64,000 nt of DNA. It comes from Sanguinoderma infundibulare (Eukaryota > Basidiomycota > Agaricomycetes > Polyporales > Polyporaceae). Below the pieces are notes generated by a model. That model was not told where the DNA came from. It did not search any database and saw only the letters and a list, made by a program, of their open reading frames with translations. A program made the position numbers and the translations under genes. This document shows, piece after piece, positions 34,514 through 48,449 of the stretch (positions are counted from its first letter, which is position 1; each line of letters opens with the position of its first letter). The DNA is taken from contig JAVLRN010000020.1 in NCBI GenBank assembly GCA_032821775.1, positions 177,055-241,054 of the forward strand, in the 5' to 3' direction.

Positions 34514-37296
34514 ATGGCAGACGGCGTTACTCAGTCGACTCAGGCTCCCACCCAAACCCAACTAGCTTCTCAGCACCACTATGTCGAGGACACTAACTTG
34601 TGGGGCTTTCTCATTCCTTGCAATGCCAACAACCCCAACGTCGCTCGCATCAACTTCAACAAGCTCAAGACAAAGTACACCGTCGGTCGAGCACCGCGCA
34701 ACGACATCCAGTTCCCCAAGTGTTTGATCGTTAGTAAGTGGCGTGGTTTGTCTCGAGCCCAGTTATTCAATAACGGACCTGTCCAGGTAGCAAGCATTGC
34801 ATCTTTCAATGGGACGGAGTCGAAGACCTATCGAAATCCGCTGTCACCGTCACAGACCTCTCCAGCAACGGCACCTTCGTGAGCGCACATCTCAGGGGTT
34901 CGATCCGGTTGATACTGATCCACCGTAGATCAACGGCGAAAGGATTTCGGAACCCGGAAAACGTCAAACCCGTATTCTCCACGACGGCAATGAGATTGCC
35001 TTTGGCAGCTATCTCGCGCGGCCCATCGAGACCGCACACGAAGACTACCGTACGTTAGTCTACGCGGTCGTTCGGAAATACGAATTCACCACGCTTGCAG
35101 GCTTCATCTTCCGGAGGAGGATACAAGGAGCACCAGCGGATAGTCTCGACGAGTGCTATGATATCCAACACGTCCTCGGAAAGGGATCGTTCGCGACTGT
35201 AGTCAAGGCCCTTCACAGAACAGAGGGTGAGTGGTACGCGGTGAAGATCTTCCAGAAGAACAGGCTTCGCCAGGGACTACTCGGAGATCGGCGCGATATT
35301 CAACAGAAAGCTCTTCTCCGGGAGATCGACATTATGAAGCGTCTCCATCATCCCAATATCTGCAGGTACAAGGATGTATTCATAGAACCGAACAGCATGT
35401 GTGCGTATGGCCTCGTCTAAATCCAAGCGCTGAGTCAGTGCTGAATGCGGGGCCCTCTGTAGCTCTCGTGATGGAATACGTTAAAGGCGGCGACCTCTTG
35501 GGCTACCTCCACAAATGCGGTGCATTGCGTGCGCAACTCTTTCCGACTCATCTGGCAGATTTATCGCCAACTGATTACCATGGCAGCGGAGCAGGAAGTC
35601 CAGTACTTCGCCTACCAGATTTGCGAGGCCCTCCACGTAATGCCTCCGTACCTCTCTATTTTTTTTGCCTCCCGCTCACCCTTTCTTACAGTATGTGCAC
35701 GATATGGGTATCACGCACCGCGACCTCAAACCCGACAACATCCTGCTGACAGATGACAAGCCTCCCATCGTGAAGATCGCGGACTTTGGTCTGGCGAAGA
35801 TGGTGGACAGCCATACATTCCTCCATGTGCGTTCCTTTCTGCGCCGACGTCCAACCCGCCTTGATCTCATCGCTCTTCAGACGATGTGCGGAACACCGGA
35901 ATACCTCGCCCCGGAGGTCGTCAAGGGGAACGATGGCTACGACCAGGTTGTAGACAGCTGGAGCGTCGGCGTGATCGTTTTCGCATTGTATGGTTTCTGC
36001 TTAACTGATGCTCGCCCTCGCCGCCCTCGCCGATTCTCATTGACCCGCTGCTCGCTCGTTACAGGCTCACGAGTTGCACGCCTTTTGCAGAGTTCCCGGA
36101 GGGTACCGATATCGCGACCGTGGTCGCCAACCGCAAAGTCGAGTGGACTGTCCTCCACAAGGAACCGATCAACGTCAGCGAATGCGGTCAGTATATCTCG
36201 CGCCCCGTGTCTCTTTCGAGCGTGATCTCATGGGGCGCTCCCGACAGGCGAAGACTTCATGCGCCAGCTGATGGATTACGATCCGTCAACGCGCATGACG
36301 CTCACGGACGCGCGCGGCCATCCGTGGCTCGCAGAACAAGCGGCCATACACGCCGCGCTCGACGACCAGCCCGCGAACACCCAACCCTCCCAAGAGCAAG
36401 ACGAGGAGTTGGCCAGCCTGCCCCCAGAAACCCAATTCGACTCTCAAGCGGCGTCTGCAGCACTGGACATGTCCATGCGCTCCGTGCGCTCAGTTGGCAG
36501 CGCCAGTGGCGTCGCGCTGAGCCGCATGAGCATAGCAGACGTCGGCATGGACACCCGATCCCAGGCCGCGCAAGCTCAGGCTCTCCCAGCCATTCCCGAA
36601 GGCGGCAGCGCTGCAACGCCTCCGCATGTCGCCGCGGAGGACGCAGACTCGCCGGAGATGTTCGTCTTCCCGGCAAGTCAGTGCCAGCATGACGAGGCGG
36701 GCGGAGGATCGAGTCAGGCGGGGAGCAGCCAGCTGCCGCATCCTGTGCAGCGCCGCGCGGACGTCATACGGCGCGCGCAACACAAGGGCATCGAGCTGCC
36801 GGCCCCGTCGCAGGACATGCAGGCGCGCGCCGCTGCGGAGCTCGACGACGTCGCGACGGACCTAGACCCAGATCCTGCCGTTCCCGCAGGCGATGTCGAG
36901 ACAGGCAGCGAGAGCGGTGAAGGCGAGGGCGAGCGGCGCGCGGCGCCACTACCGCCACGGATGGCGACAACCTCGCGCGCAAGTGGCAAGCGCAAGGCTT
37001 CAGAGATGGATTTGGATCCAGGCTCTATTCCGACAAACGCTGGGTCTGGAGAGGTCGCCGCGGACGCTTTTCGGGAAGGAGATAGCGAGGGGACGGGAGC
37101 CCGTGGTGAAACGAAGAGAGGGCGCAAAGGAGCGAAAGCGGCAGACCGCTCACCGTCCGCCAAAAAGCCGCGCACCAGTCGCGCGCGACCCGCACCGGCG
37201 ACGGAAGAGGAGGAAGACGTCGTGGCTGCGTGTAGATCTGCCGCCAGGAATATATTTCGTTCATCCGAGTTTGTGGCTGTGCGCGCAGTGGGATAG
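34514..37296 (+). CDS. chk2: Chk2/Cds1-type FHA kinase, copy 4
   Basis: Exons 34514-34733, 34787-34878, 34929-35400, 35463-35528, 35587-35636, 35692-35826, 35881-35987, 36065-36186, 36248-37296; 770 residues. One-base length changes lie only in introns 3, 5 and 6. Private changes are S28N, N69K (FPKCLIVS, in the FHA domain) and tail changes ALDDQ and EELAS. A389 and the SQCQHD tail form agree with copy 1. Confidence 0.92.
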
Positions 37297-37371
37297 CCGA
37301 GGCGTCGAGTAGAGTGTGGCCAAGTGCGGCAAGCGTCGACGGGAGTACCAAGTAGAACGGCTATGATAGGG

Positions 37372-37444
37372 CATGTTTCAGGGAATATAGCACAGTAGGA
37401 GCATGTTTTAGGGACTATAGCACAGTAGGAGGCCTCTGTGCTAT
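37372..37444. repeat. 30-base direct repeat plus hairpin after kinase copy 4
   Basis: Unchanged from unit 1. Confidence 0.75.
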
Positions 37445-37700
37445 GGTATAGGCGTCTGAGGGACAGGAGGACATGTTTCGGGTACAAGGGCACTCAATTC
37501 GCACATCAGGGAGTTCAACGAAAACGACGTATTTCATTGGAGCTATGCTAGACATAGCACACCACTCGTATATACACGCTATGTACTCCCGGGAATCACC
37601 ACCCAATCGACTCGTGAGGCCGCGCATTGTGCGCAGGAGAGCCTGAGGATGTTGAGATGCGCGGCCCCAGGCTGGCTCATAAACTAGCTCACCCTGGGGT

Positions 37701-39476
37701 GTCGCTTCCGCGGTTTTCAGTTGGGAGATTGTCAGTGGTCATGTAGGGAGGAATACCGGAAGTGGCCGACGTCGTCCATGTGCGAGCAGAGACGGTACCA
37801 AGTGTCCATACTGTGAATGTTCGACATTCGCACCCGAAGGCCTGACAATTCGAATCGACTTCAGCGCACCGCACGAGACTCGTTCGAGGACGTACCATGT
37901 TCGGATACTCTGCAAGCAAACAGCGCAGTACAATTCTGTTCCGGGCGGACGCGGTACCAAGATGCGTGCCCAAAGCTACGAATGTTCTGTTGACAGGCCG
38001 CGGTAAGTGTTCGCGACGACGTGCTCCGAAGCGATCCGAAGAACAACGTACCAAGCGTGTCCTTGATGGGATCTCGCCCTCGACACGAGGACTCCAACGA
38101 TGCTGGGTGGCCTTTGCGAGCTCTGTACAGCACTCGCGCGCCTCTGCTCATTGCTTCCCTGCTGTGCATCTCTTTTGTCGTGCGTGCACTGATTTCCTGC
38201 TTTCATTTTAGTTCTGTTCAGCGCGCATGCCCAGAAATACGTCAGCTGCAGTACCAAACCAGCTCAAATGATAATGTACCAAGCTCGCTCCCTCGGTTTT
38301 CAGTTTGGAAATGTTGAGAAATGGGATCGCGCGCGAATGGTGCTGTGTGGAGGAATACCGGAAGTGGCCGACATCGTCCATGGGCGAGTGGAGATCGTCG
38401 TTCTGCGAAGGTTTGAGGAGAATCACACGAGCGAGAACGTACCATGTTCAGATACTCTGTCATGCACTTCCCAATGAGCGGAGGCGGTACCAAGATGCGT
38501 GAATGTTCTGTTGACAGACTCGAGTAAGCATCGTGAACACGCGCTCACACGCGATCGGAAGAACAACTTACCAAGAGTGCACTTGGTGCGATTGCTCGCT
38601 CGAAATGCGATGATGATGGCCATCTCGCCTGCCCCTGTGCATGTCTTCCCGGACTTGTCTGCGTGGTTGAGGCCGAGCACATCCTCTGGTGCGAGCTTGT
38701 GATCATAGATCGGATCCTCTGGAAAACAACGATGATGAGCGTCCATCTCGACGTGAGTTTGATCACGAGGTTGATCCACTAACCGTCTTCGATGCACGAC
38801 GGCTGCTTGAAGGTCGCGACCTGGATCAATGTAGTCAAGTCCTTCTCCAACACGCCTATTCATGATTGCCGCGGTAAGCATCCGCAATAACGCGCTCCAA
38901 AGCGATCCGAAGAACAACGTACCAAGTCGTGTCCTTGATGGGATCGCGCCCTGGACATGAGGACCCAGTCGATGCTGGCTGGCCTTTGCGAGCTCTGTAC
39001 AGCACTCGCGCGCCTCCGCTCGTTGCTTCCCTGCTGTGCATCTCTTTCCTCGTGCGTGCACCGTTTTCCCGCTTTCGGTCAGTGCATGGTGCGGGACTTG
39101 AATGCGACAGAAGTGAGAATGTACCATATCCAGGTACTCCCAAGCAAATGGCGCAGTACCACACGAGCTCCTTGATGGAGTTCCGGGCGGACGCGGTATC
39201 AAGTTGCACACCAAGAAGAGCTACGAAAGTCTTGTTAACAGACCGTGATAAGTGTTCGCCACACTAACAGAAGAATGGGGTACCAAGCATGTACTTGACG
39301 CCATCACACCCCGGTCGACGCCCGTCGAGATATTACAATCCCCGAGAAGCGCGAACATCCAGATGACGTACGTACCAAGTTGCGCATGCGCGCGCCGAGA
39401 GTCGTGCTGACTCAGACTGGATGCTTGTTAACTCGTTGATCACCGTACCAAACAGGCCTAATGGATTACGTACCAA
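37701..39476 (-). repeat. GTACCAA module array, copy 4
   Basis: Same as units 1, 2 and 5. Confidence 0.6.
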
Positions 39477-39563
39477 ATAACTTATGCCGGGGGACACCCT
39501 ATTGTTCTATAGCTTGCTCGATGAGTAGTCCGCATGCCTAGGATGTAGAACAAGAACACGTAC

Positions 39564-40622
39564 GAAACCGGGCACGAGATTCAGAGCGAGGTCCACGCCG
39601 CCAACATAAGGTTCCCCAGGCTGTGTGGCGCAGCGTCAATCAGCACATGTCGAGGATTGCAGGCAAGACGGTACATACCGCGGCAGGGTGCGTCAAGGGG
39701 TGCAAGTTATACTCGAAGAGGGGGTCAATGGGGGCTCCTCTTCCGGCGCGCCCTCGTAGCGCAGAATAGCAGAGTTGATCCCGTTTGCAAAACCAAGCGC
39801 ACTGGTGTCCAACATGGTGTTCGGGAGAGCGCGGATCGACTAGTTCTTGAGCTCCGGGTTCGCTTCCAGCTGCCGGAATCCAGGCGAAAAGTGAGCCCCA
39901 AATGAAGCCTGGAGATAGACGATGCGAGCTCACAACGAACGAGTACCGCTGAGCCGCGAGAATCTGGATCTCATAGATAGTGAGCGGGACGGTGTTCTGG
40001 CCGTCAGCCTCGATGATGGTCATGGAGTGCCCGGCAATCGAGAATTTGTAGTTGGGATCGCAGGAGATACTGACGAGGCGGAACCGGTAGCTGGAGAGAA
40101 TATGGCCCATGATCAGATGATTTGGGGACCGGAAGATCAAGAAATGACACACACCGCGTTCCTTGCGTCACCCGGATGACTGCCAGCTCCGACGTCGGGT
40201 TCTCCCACCAGCGTCCCATGCCGTTGATCAGGTTGGAGTCCGGCTTCCTGCAGGTCGCGCTAGTGTCAAAATGTGCTCGTGAACGCTGAAGACATAACAC
40301 TGACGGCGAAAGATGCGTAGGCCGCGACGGTGACATGGTACCAGTCCGCGAGCGTAATGACGAATGGTGAGCATATCGCGAACGTCGAGGCAGTACCAGC
40401 TGCATACCGTGGTCGAATAAGGCGACCGAATGCAGAGACCGTCGTCACACTGCAGTAGTCATAATCGATGGCCGTCGCGAAGGAAGGCATGAATGGGGAG
40501 CAGGGGGAAGGGCACCATGATGAATGTCGAGGAGATGGGGCGGGGATGGACAAAAGGACGGGTGTCGAGACGCCAAAGGGATCCAAGTCCCCGTTCACGA
40601 CCGACACTGGCCAAAGCAGCAC
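39564..40622 (-). pseudogene. Truncated laccase relic, copy 4
   Basis: Unit 2/4/5 type (TIIEAD), with the same lesions. Confidence 0.88.
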
Positions 40623-41800
40623 AAACAGTTGTCTAAGCCCTGTCGCTTAGCCATCTTGCGACATCTATTTGTTGAGTCAGCACATCCCCAATCAATTACC
40701 CGCGAATGCGGTTCATCCGGTGCTGCGCGTGCTCACGTACCTGAGAATTCATGGCCGCTGCTGGAGCGTTGCCACTGTTACGGCCAGTCCAATCCACGGA
40801 CGTACGTTCCAGGTACCTCGAACACTGGGAGCAGCACTATAACAGCACGATTACGCATAGAATCCATATGCCACATAGGGCTGAGGATGGACTCGCGTAC
40901 TTGACACCAATGCGCGCCGACCGTCGCAGCTGGCCTAAACCAGGCACTGTTTCGGACAGGGATGTCAATGTCGCAGAGGCGGCTTCCGCGGGCTTCTGTT
41001 TTCCCCGCATGCGCGAGGACACGGGAGGCTCGGCGATGGACATGGACGACATGGATTTGATGAGCTCTTCTGTTGGATCGTTAGACGGCGCTGCTCACGA
41101 GCGGGCTTCGCGGATGGCTTGTCGGCTGAGACGCGGCTGCATCCACAGAGTTGTTCCAGGTTGGCACGCGCACAGGGCTACGCAGCGGCGGACAGGGGGA
41201 GCGGCCCTCGGAGGTGTCTGGAAGGTGCGATCCAAGGATGATTGGCGGCCTGCGTGACCGACATTCTCTTTTCGGGACTCGTCGCACGGCCTACTCATCC
41301 GGGATCCTGAAAGTACACAGTCTACAGTCAGCAATCAGCGAGACCTGGCCAATCCCCAGGACGCATCATTCCAGAAGAATTCCAATCCGCGGTATGGCGT
41401 CATGGAGACGATCACGGTTAGACGCAAATCAGTCACAATGCATCCATCTGTTACTGACAGCGACTTTGTGCAGTCTTCTTTGCCCGCAGGCGGCGCCCAG
41501 TGTATCGGAAAGCACATGATTACATACCAATTGCACAGATCTTGGTGGATGCGGAGAATTTGTTTGCACAATGCGGAATGGTTGGGAGAACCGAGCAGAT
41601 CAAGCGGCGGAGGATGCGAGGATGGTGCGTACGGGACGAGGACTAGCTGGAGCGGAGGACGCGAAATGTTAGGAAACGCAAACTGCGGCAGTACCGGAGA
41701 TCAACACCGAAGATTCCAGGCGGGTCTCGCGTATCGCAACGTCCGTCTCGCTCGGACGCCGAGGTCGTAGATTCCAATGTGCGATGACCGTCCCTTGACG

Positions 41801-42075
41801 ACGGTGGGGGAACGCCGAGTCGTAGCAGATCAAGATGTCAATATGAAGGTTCCGAACATGCGGACGCGAGGCCGACCATCGCGTGTGTCGTCAGGAACGT
41901 TGTGGATCCTCTGAGCGGTTGTGCAGCCTCGAAACAGGGAACCGGCTCCCGAGATCTGCGATATTGATTGGGCTCGCGGGCCTGCAGACGTCACAGACCG
42001 TGAGATCCTCCGCATACATACTAAGAACATGAAGCTCGCTGATTCGAGCTGGCTCACCGCGTCTGGGTACTCAGC
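41801..42075 (+). pseudogene. Relic of Cdc48/p97, copy 4
   Basis: Same as copy 2. Units 4 and 5 share a C at 42339 and 53088, about 260 bases downstream, where unit 2 has T. Confidence 0.7.
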
Positions 42076-43751
42076 ACGTCGGAACCGCACGCTCGCCAGG
42101 TCGTGCTGGTGGCGCGTTCCGTCCCGTCCCGTCCGTTCCGATCGTTCGACGTCGTCTGTGGCTCGGTGGTGTGCACTGTGGGCACGAGCGGGCGCCGAAG
42201 AAGACCTGAGAACCTCGGTTTGGACCAGGGGGATGGCTGCGGCGGCCAACGTACATCAAAAGCACTAGATGGGACAATAATTCGCGACCATTCATAACGA
42301 CCGCAGTCTTCGCATGTGGGCCGTAATTTTTGCGCTTCCATAGGGCCGCACGCGGTGCCTCGCGACCGCACAAGACGACGTGACCGGGCTGCAGGGGCTG
42401 GATGTTTCGAGTGCCTAGTGGGTGGGTGCATTGTGCGCTCGCGGAGCCACGATGAAGATAAGACATGTTCTATGTATTCTGCCCGGACGAACGCAACAAC
42501 CTGTGTGATAAATACGATCATCCAGGATCCACGACGACAGGCAAAGGGCGGATTGGGGACAACGGTCGACCATTGAAAATCGAGGAGTGAGGCGAGGCAG
42601 GGGACAGGGACGTGAGCCGTGGATGCGATGATGCGCGACCATACGTTCGCGCTTAGAATGGGGGGTTGACGACGGCGATTCGATTGATGGAATTGGCTCG
42701 AGCCTCCGAGCACCGGCGGCGTCTGCTCCACTTGATACCGCTTCGAGTGCGGATCGCGACGAGAACGCGGCCTGGAGGCGGGCATGTCGGCGCCATGTGG
42801 GTTGATTTCGCAGCGGAGCAACAGCCTCCCCTGAAGAAACGCAGTATTAAAGACCTGTTGAGAAGACGAAGACGACCCATTCCTCACTGGTGTTGCACCC
42901 GCCCGCCCCGCCTCATGCCGTCTCCTCTTCCGGATTTGCTGACAATGATTTTACTCGCTCACTCACTCCTCGTCCCACCTCGAATGTACGTGTCCGCCAC
43001 GATCTTGTTGTCGAGGTCGTAGTGCTAACGATGTTGTACCCAGCGCCGCGTGCTCGCCCTGAACCGGTCCGATACGTGGTAGAGGTATGTTAGCCATTGC
43101 ACAACAGCGTGTTAGCGATCAACTGACCTGCATTTCTGTTCGTAGACGGCGCGCGTCCGGGAAACTAGTAGCGCCGCGCCGCGCTCTTCCCAGTCTTGAA
43201 GCCCTCATGCTCTTGCCCTCACCCCACGTCTTTTCCTTGCACACTCGCCACTCCGTCGAACCTTGAAACCCGTTATCGAAGCATCCGCCGCAACTAAGCC
43301 TTCGACATATGGCGTCTGTGCATGGCATCCGCGTCGGTCTCTAACTCGTCCTGGTACGTCTCATGAGCTGAACAACCCAACTCGGGCAACGCTCACCATG
43401 ACCATGTTGGACAGGGCCCGCTCCGCAGTGGCTCTTCTCCGCCGTCCTACTGGGGCTGACGGGCACCCCTGCGCGAGCTTCTTCGGTACGTCGTCGTCCC
43501 TTCTGTTGGTCTGGTCAGTGGTTGGTGTTGTGTTGACGGTCTCCGTGTCCGCATTGTGCGCAGGGCCGAACAACCGGAAGGAGCGTCGGTGGCGCTTTTG
43601 GTGAGCGAAGATGAGAGGGGGGCGGGGGGGCTGCCGTTGCGCACCCTGTATAGTTTGTTCTCCGGTCTCCGGCGTTAGATCCCGAGGATCTGGACTTTGA
43701 TCAGACCGTCTCGTATTGTACTTGCGCACTTGTCCTGTAATACACACCTCT

Positions 43752-44371
43752 GGCGACCGGTGGGGCAGGACGAACGGGGACGGAGGGCGGCGGGTGGTGC
43801 TGGCGCGAGTGGGCATGGAGTTCGCGTTCGGGCGTAGAATGGCGTTCGTTATTGGGGGAGGGGAATCCAGAGACGTCCATGAGCTGAGAAGTAGTACGGA
43901 AGTTAGCGAGCAACGGCTGCACGCGCATCGGACAGTGATCAGCGTCAGAACAGGCACAGTGAGCAAAGGGCGTGCTCACCTCGAACACGTCCAGGACATT
44001 GTCGAGCTCTAAGCGAGAGAGGACGATGGTGAAGACGATGTACCAGTTGATGATGTACGTTATCTGTCGCGCATCTGGCGCGGAGGTCTTGAAGAATGTC
44101 TTGACATGTTCGCCGGTTGGGTGTGATGTCGTCGCATTCGAGACCCTGGTTCGGCGACTGAAGACGATGGATAGAGCACGTCGACGGTCTGCACGGCGGT
44201 TGCATAGTATGTGAACACTAGCGTCGGGTTCCAGACGACGGCGTGGTCAGCCAAGGCCTATGCCTCCCGACGCCCTGGGATGGACATGAGGTACTTGAGC
44301 TCGAGGATGTCCGCGAGGTGGCGGCGTTCGCAGCCGGTTGCGGTTAGGACGTAGGAGGCGGGGGACGGCAT
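43752..44371 (-). pseudogene. Broken minus-strand gene of unknown function, copy 5 (longer-exon type)
   Basis: Same as copy 3, with the extra segment at about 44,008-44,177. Confidence 0.55.
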
Positions 44372-45264
44372 AAGGTGGGGATGGGCAGCGTCAGCAGGCA
44401 GAGGACGACCGGTAGAAAAGACGGCGGAGAGGTTAGGGCCCGGACGGAGTCGGCTAGAACGTTGTAGATCGGTTTATGCTGGTGATGGAGCGGATATATG
44501 CGCGGCGTCGAGCCGTGCACGGGAGTCGAGTCGAGCAGAGAACACGGAGACGGGACAAAGCGATTCAGAGAGCGGTCGGGGACGGCATTGCGAGGGCGAT
44601 CGAGTGGCACGACGCGTCCGACACCAACTGCGAGCGAGAGCGAGGTCGGAGGAAGACAGGTGAGAGACACGGTCGGGGAGAGACTCGGAGAAGACGCGGA
44701 CTCGAGATGGGCACAGATCGCGTCGCGCGCTGTGGCTGTGCAGATGGTGAGACTGTGCAGAGAGCCTGAGCCCGAAGTTTTTGGACGCGGATAGAACAGA
44801 TCGTCGTCGTCGAGTGAAACCACCAATGATTTACACATGTTATGTTTGAAAAAAATCTTGATTTTGCAGGTCAAACATCGAAGGCTTCGCCCAGATTATT
44901 TTGGATTCCCCTTCCTCCGTCGTCGGTGGATCAGGCCCCGCTGAACTCCGCCAGAACCTATTAGGCGGAAAGGGGAGGGTGTGCTCGAATTCGAACATCG
45001 CGTAACACAGGGCTGTGCATGGATTCTTGCCAAACCACGAGTACACCTCTCCTAGGACATCATCGCTCTCTATTGCTCTTCCTCGCTCGCCCATTCTGGC
45101 TGGCATTGTTCTTTTGAGACTCCGTCGTGCCACGCGGCTCGGCAAAGAAGCTGTCTGTTAGCTGCCTGTCAACGCCTCTCCCTCTCTCTTTCTGCAACGC
45201 CACTCGCTCGACTGACCTGCTTCTCCCTCGGAGACTTCTACAACACTTCCATTCCCATAGAGTG

Positions 45265-48045
45265 ATGGCAGACGGCGTTACTCAGTCGACTCAGGCTCCC
45301 ACCCAAACCCAACTAGCATCTCAGCACCACTATGTCGAGGACACTAGCTTGTGGGGCTTTCTCATTCCTTGCAATGCCAACAACCCCAACGTCGCTCGCA
45401 TCAACTTCAACAAGCTCAAGACAAAGTACACCGTCGGTCGAGCACCGCGCAACGACATCCAGTTCCCCAACTGTTTGATCGTTAGTAAGTGGCGTGGTTT
45501 GTCTCGAGCCCAGTTATTCAATAACGGACCTGTCCAGGTAGCAAGCATTGCATCTTTCAATGGGATGGAGTCGAAGACCTATCGAAATCCGCTGTCACCG
45601 TGACAGACCTCTCCAGCAACGGCACCTTCGTGAGCGCACATCTCAGGGGTTCGATCCGGTTGATACTGATCCACCGTAGATCAACGGCGAAAGGATTTCG
45701 GAACCCGGAAAACGTCAAACTCGCATTCTCCACGACGGCAATGAGATTTCCTTTGGCAGCTATCTCGCGCGGCCCATCGAGACCGCACACGAAGACTACC
45801 GTACGTTAGTCTACGAGGTCGTTCAGAAATACGAATTCACCACACTTGCAGGCTTCATCTTCCGGAGGAGGATACAAGGAGCACCAGCGGATAGTCTGGA
45901 CGAGTGCTATGATATCCAACACGTCCTCGGAAAGGGGTCGTTCGCGACTGTAGTCAAGGCCCTTCACAGAACAGAGGGTGAGTGGTACGCGGTGAAGATC
46001 TTCCAGAAGAACAGGCTTCGCCAGGGACTACTCGGAGATCGGCGCGATATTCAACAGAAAGCTCTTCTCCGGGAGATCGACATTATGAAGCGTCTCCATC
46101 ATCCCAATATCTGCAGGTACAAGGATGTATTCATAGAACCGAACAGCATGTGTGCGTATGGCCTCGTCTGAATCCAAGCGCTGAGTCAGTGCTGAATGCT
46201 GGGCCTCTGTAGCTCTGGTGATGGAATACGTTAAAGGCGGCGACCTCTTGGGCTACCTCCACAAATGCGGTGCATTGCGTGCGCAACTCTTTCCGACTCA
46301 TCTGGCAGATTTATCGCCAACTGATTACCGTGGCAGCGGAGCAGGAAGTCCAGTACTTCGCCTACCAGATTTGCGAGGCCCTCCACGTAATGCCTCCGTA
46401 CCTCTCTATTTTTCTGCCTCCCGCTCACCCTTTCTTACAGTATGTGCACGATATGGGCATCACGCACCGCGACCTCAAACCCGACAACATCCTGCTGACG
46501 GATGACAAGCCTCCCATCGTGAAGATCGCGGACTTTGGTCTGGCGAAGATGGTGGACAGCCATACATTCCTCCATGTGCGTTCCTTTCTGCGCCGACGTC
46601 CAACCCGCCTTGATCTCATCGCTCTTCAGACGATGTGCGGAACACCGGAATACCTCGCCCCGGAGGTCGTCAAGGGGAACGATGGCTACGACCAGGTTGT
46701 AGACAGCTGGAGCGTCGGCGTGATCGTTTTCGCATTGTATGGTTTCTGCTTAACTGATGCTCGCCCTCGCCGCCCTCGCCGATTCTCATTGACCCGCTGC
46801 TCGCTCGTTACAGGCTCACGAGTTGCACGCCTTTTGTAGAGTTCCCGGAGGGTACCGATATCGCGACCGTGGTCGCCAACCGCAAAGTCGAGTGGACTGT
46901 CCTCCACAAGGAACCGATCAACGTCAGCGAATGCGGTCAGTATATCTCGCGCCCCGTGTCTCTTTCGGGCGTGATCTCATGGGGCGCTCCCGACAGGCGA
47001 AGACTTCATGCGCCAGCTGATGGACTACGATCCGTCAACGCGCATGACGCTCACGGACGCGCGCGGCCATCCGTGGCTCGCAGAACAAGCGGCCATACAC
47101 GCCGCGCCCGACGACCCGCCCGCGAACACCCAACCCTCCCAAGAGCAAGACGAGGAGTTCGCCAGCCTGCCCCCAGAAACCCAATTCGACTCCCAAGCGG
47201 CGTCTGCAGCACTGGACATGTCCATGCGCTCCGTGCGCTCAGTTGGCAGCGCCAGTGGCGTCGCGCTGAGCCGCATGAGCATAGCAGACATCGGCATGGA
47301 CACCCGATCCCAGGCCGCGCAAGCTCAGGCTCTCCCAGCCATTCCCGAAGGCGGCAGCGCTGCAACGCCTCCGCATGTCGCCGCGGAGGACGCAGACTCG
47401 CCGGAGATGTTCGTCTTTCCGGCAAGCCAGTACGAGCATGACGAGGCGGGCGGAGGATCGAGTCAGGCGGGGAGCAGCCAGCTGCCGCATCCTGTGCAGC
47501 GCCGCGCGGACGTCATACGGCGCGCGCAACACAAGGGCATCGAGCTGCCGGCCCCGTCGCAGGACATGCAGGCGCGCGCCGCTGCGGAGCTCGACGACGT
47601 CGCGACGGACCTAGACCCAGATCCTGCCGTTCCCGCAGGCGATGTCGAGACAGGCAGCGAGAGCGGTGAAGGCGAGGGCGAGCGGCGCGCGGCGCCACTA
47701 CCGCCACGGATGGCGACAACCTCGCGCGCAAGTGGCAAGCGCAAGGCTTCAGAGATGGATTTGGATCCAGGCTCTATTCCGACAAACGCTGGGTCTGGAG
47801 AGGTCGCCGCGGACGCTTTTCGGGAAGGAGATAGCGAGGGGACGGGAGCCCGTGGTGAAACGAAGAGAGGGCGCAAAGGAGCGAAAGCGGCAGACCGCTC
47901 ACCGTCCGCCAAAAAGCCGCGCACCAGTCGCGCGCGACCCGCACCGGCGACGGAAGAGGAGGAAGACGTCGTGGCTGCGTGTAGATCTGCCGCCAGGAAT
48001 ATATTTCGTTCATCCGAGTTTGTGGCTGTGCGCGCAGTGGGATAG
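45265..48045 (+). CDS. chk2: Chk2/Cds1-type FHA kinase, copy 5
   Basis: Predicted protein identical to copy 3 over every exon I compared. Exon positions are those of copy 3 plus 21,482. All catalytic, FHA and SQ/TQ features are present. Confidence 0.92.
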
Positions 48046-48120
48046 CCGAGGCGTCGAGTAGAGTGTGGCCAAGTGCGGCAAGCGTCGACGGGAGTACCAA
48101 GTAGAACGGCTATGATAGGG

Positions 48121-48193
48121 CATGTTTCAGGGAATATAGCACAGTAGGAGCATGTTTTAGGGACTATAGCACAGTAGGAGGCCTCTGTGCTAT
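48121..48193. repeat. 30-base direct repeat plus hairpin after kinase copy 5
   Basis: Unchanged from unit 1. Confidence 0.75.
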
Positions 48194-48449
48194 GGTATAG
48201 GCGTCTGAGGGACAGGAGGACATGTTTCGGGTACAAGGGCACTCAATTCGCACATCAGGGAGTTCAACGAAAACGACGTATTTCATTGGAGCTATGCTAG
48301 ACATAGCACACCACTCGTATATACACGCTATGTACTCCCGGGAATCACCACCCAATCGACTCGTGAGGCCGCGCATTGTGCGCAGGAGAGCCTGAGGATG
48401 TTGAGATGCGCGGCCCCAGGCTGGCTCATAAACTAGCTCACCCTGGGGT

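Larger units (their letters stand above)
32233..42965 (+). repeat. Tandem unit 4 of the array
   Basis: 10,733 bases. Its first part is unlike either main type. It has the indel structure of units 1 and 2 in the leading gene, looks like units 3, 5 and 6 at about 33,660-34,250, then looks like unit 1 again from about 34,320. Its second half matches units 2 and 5. Confidence 0.95.
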
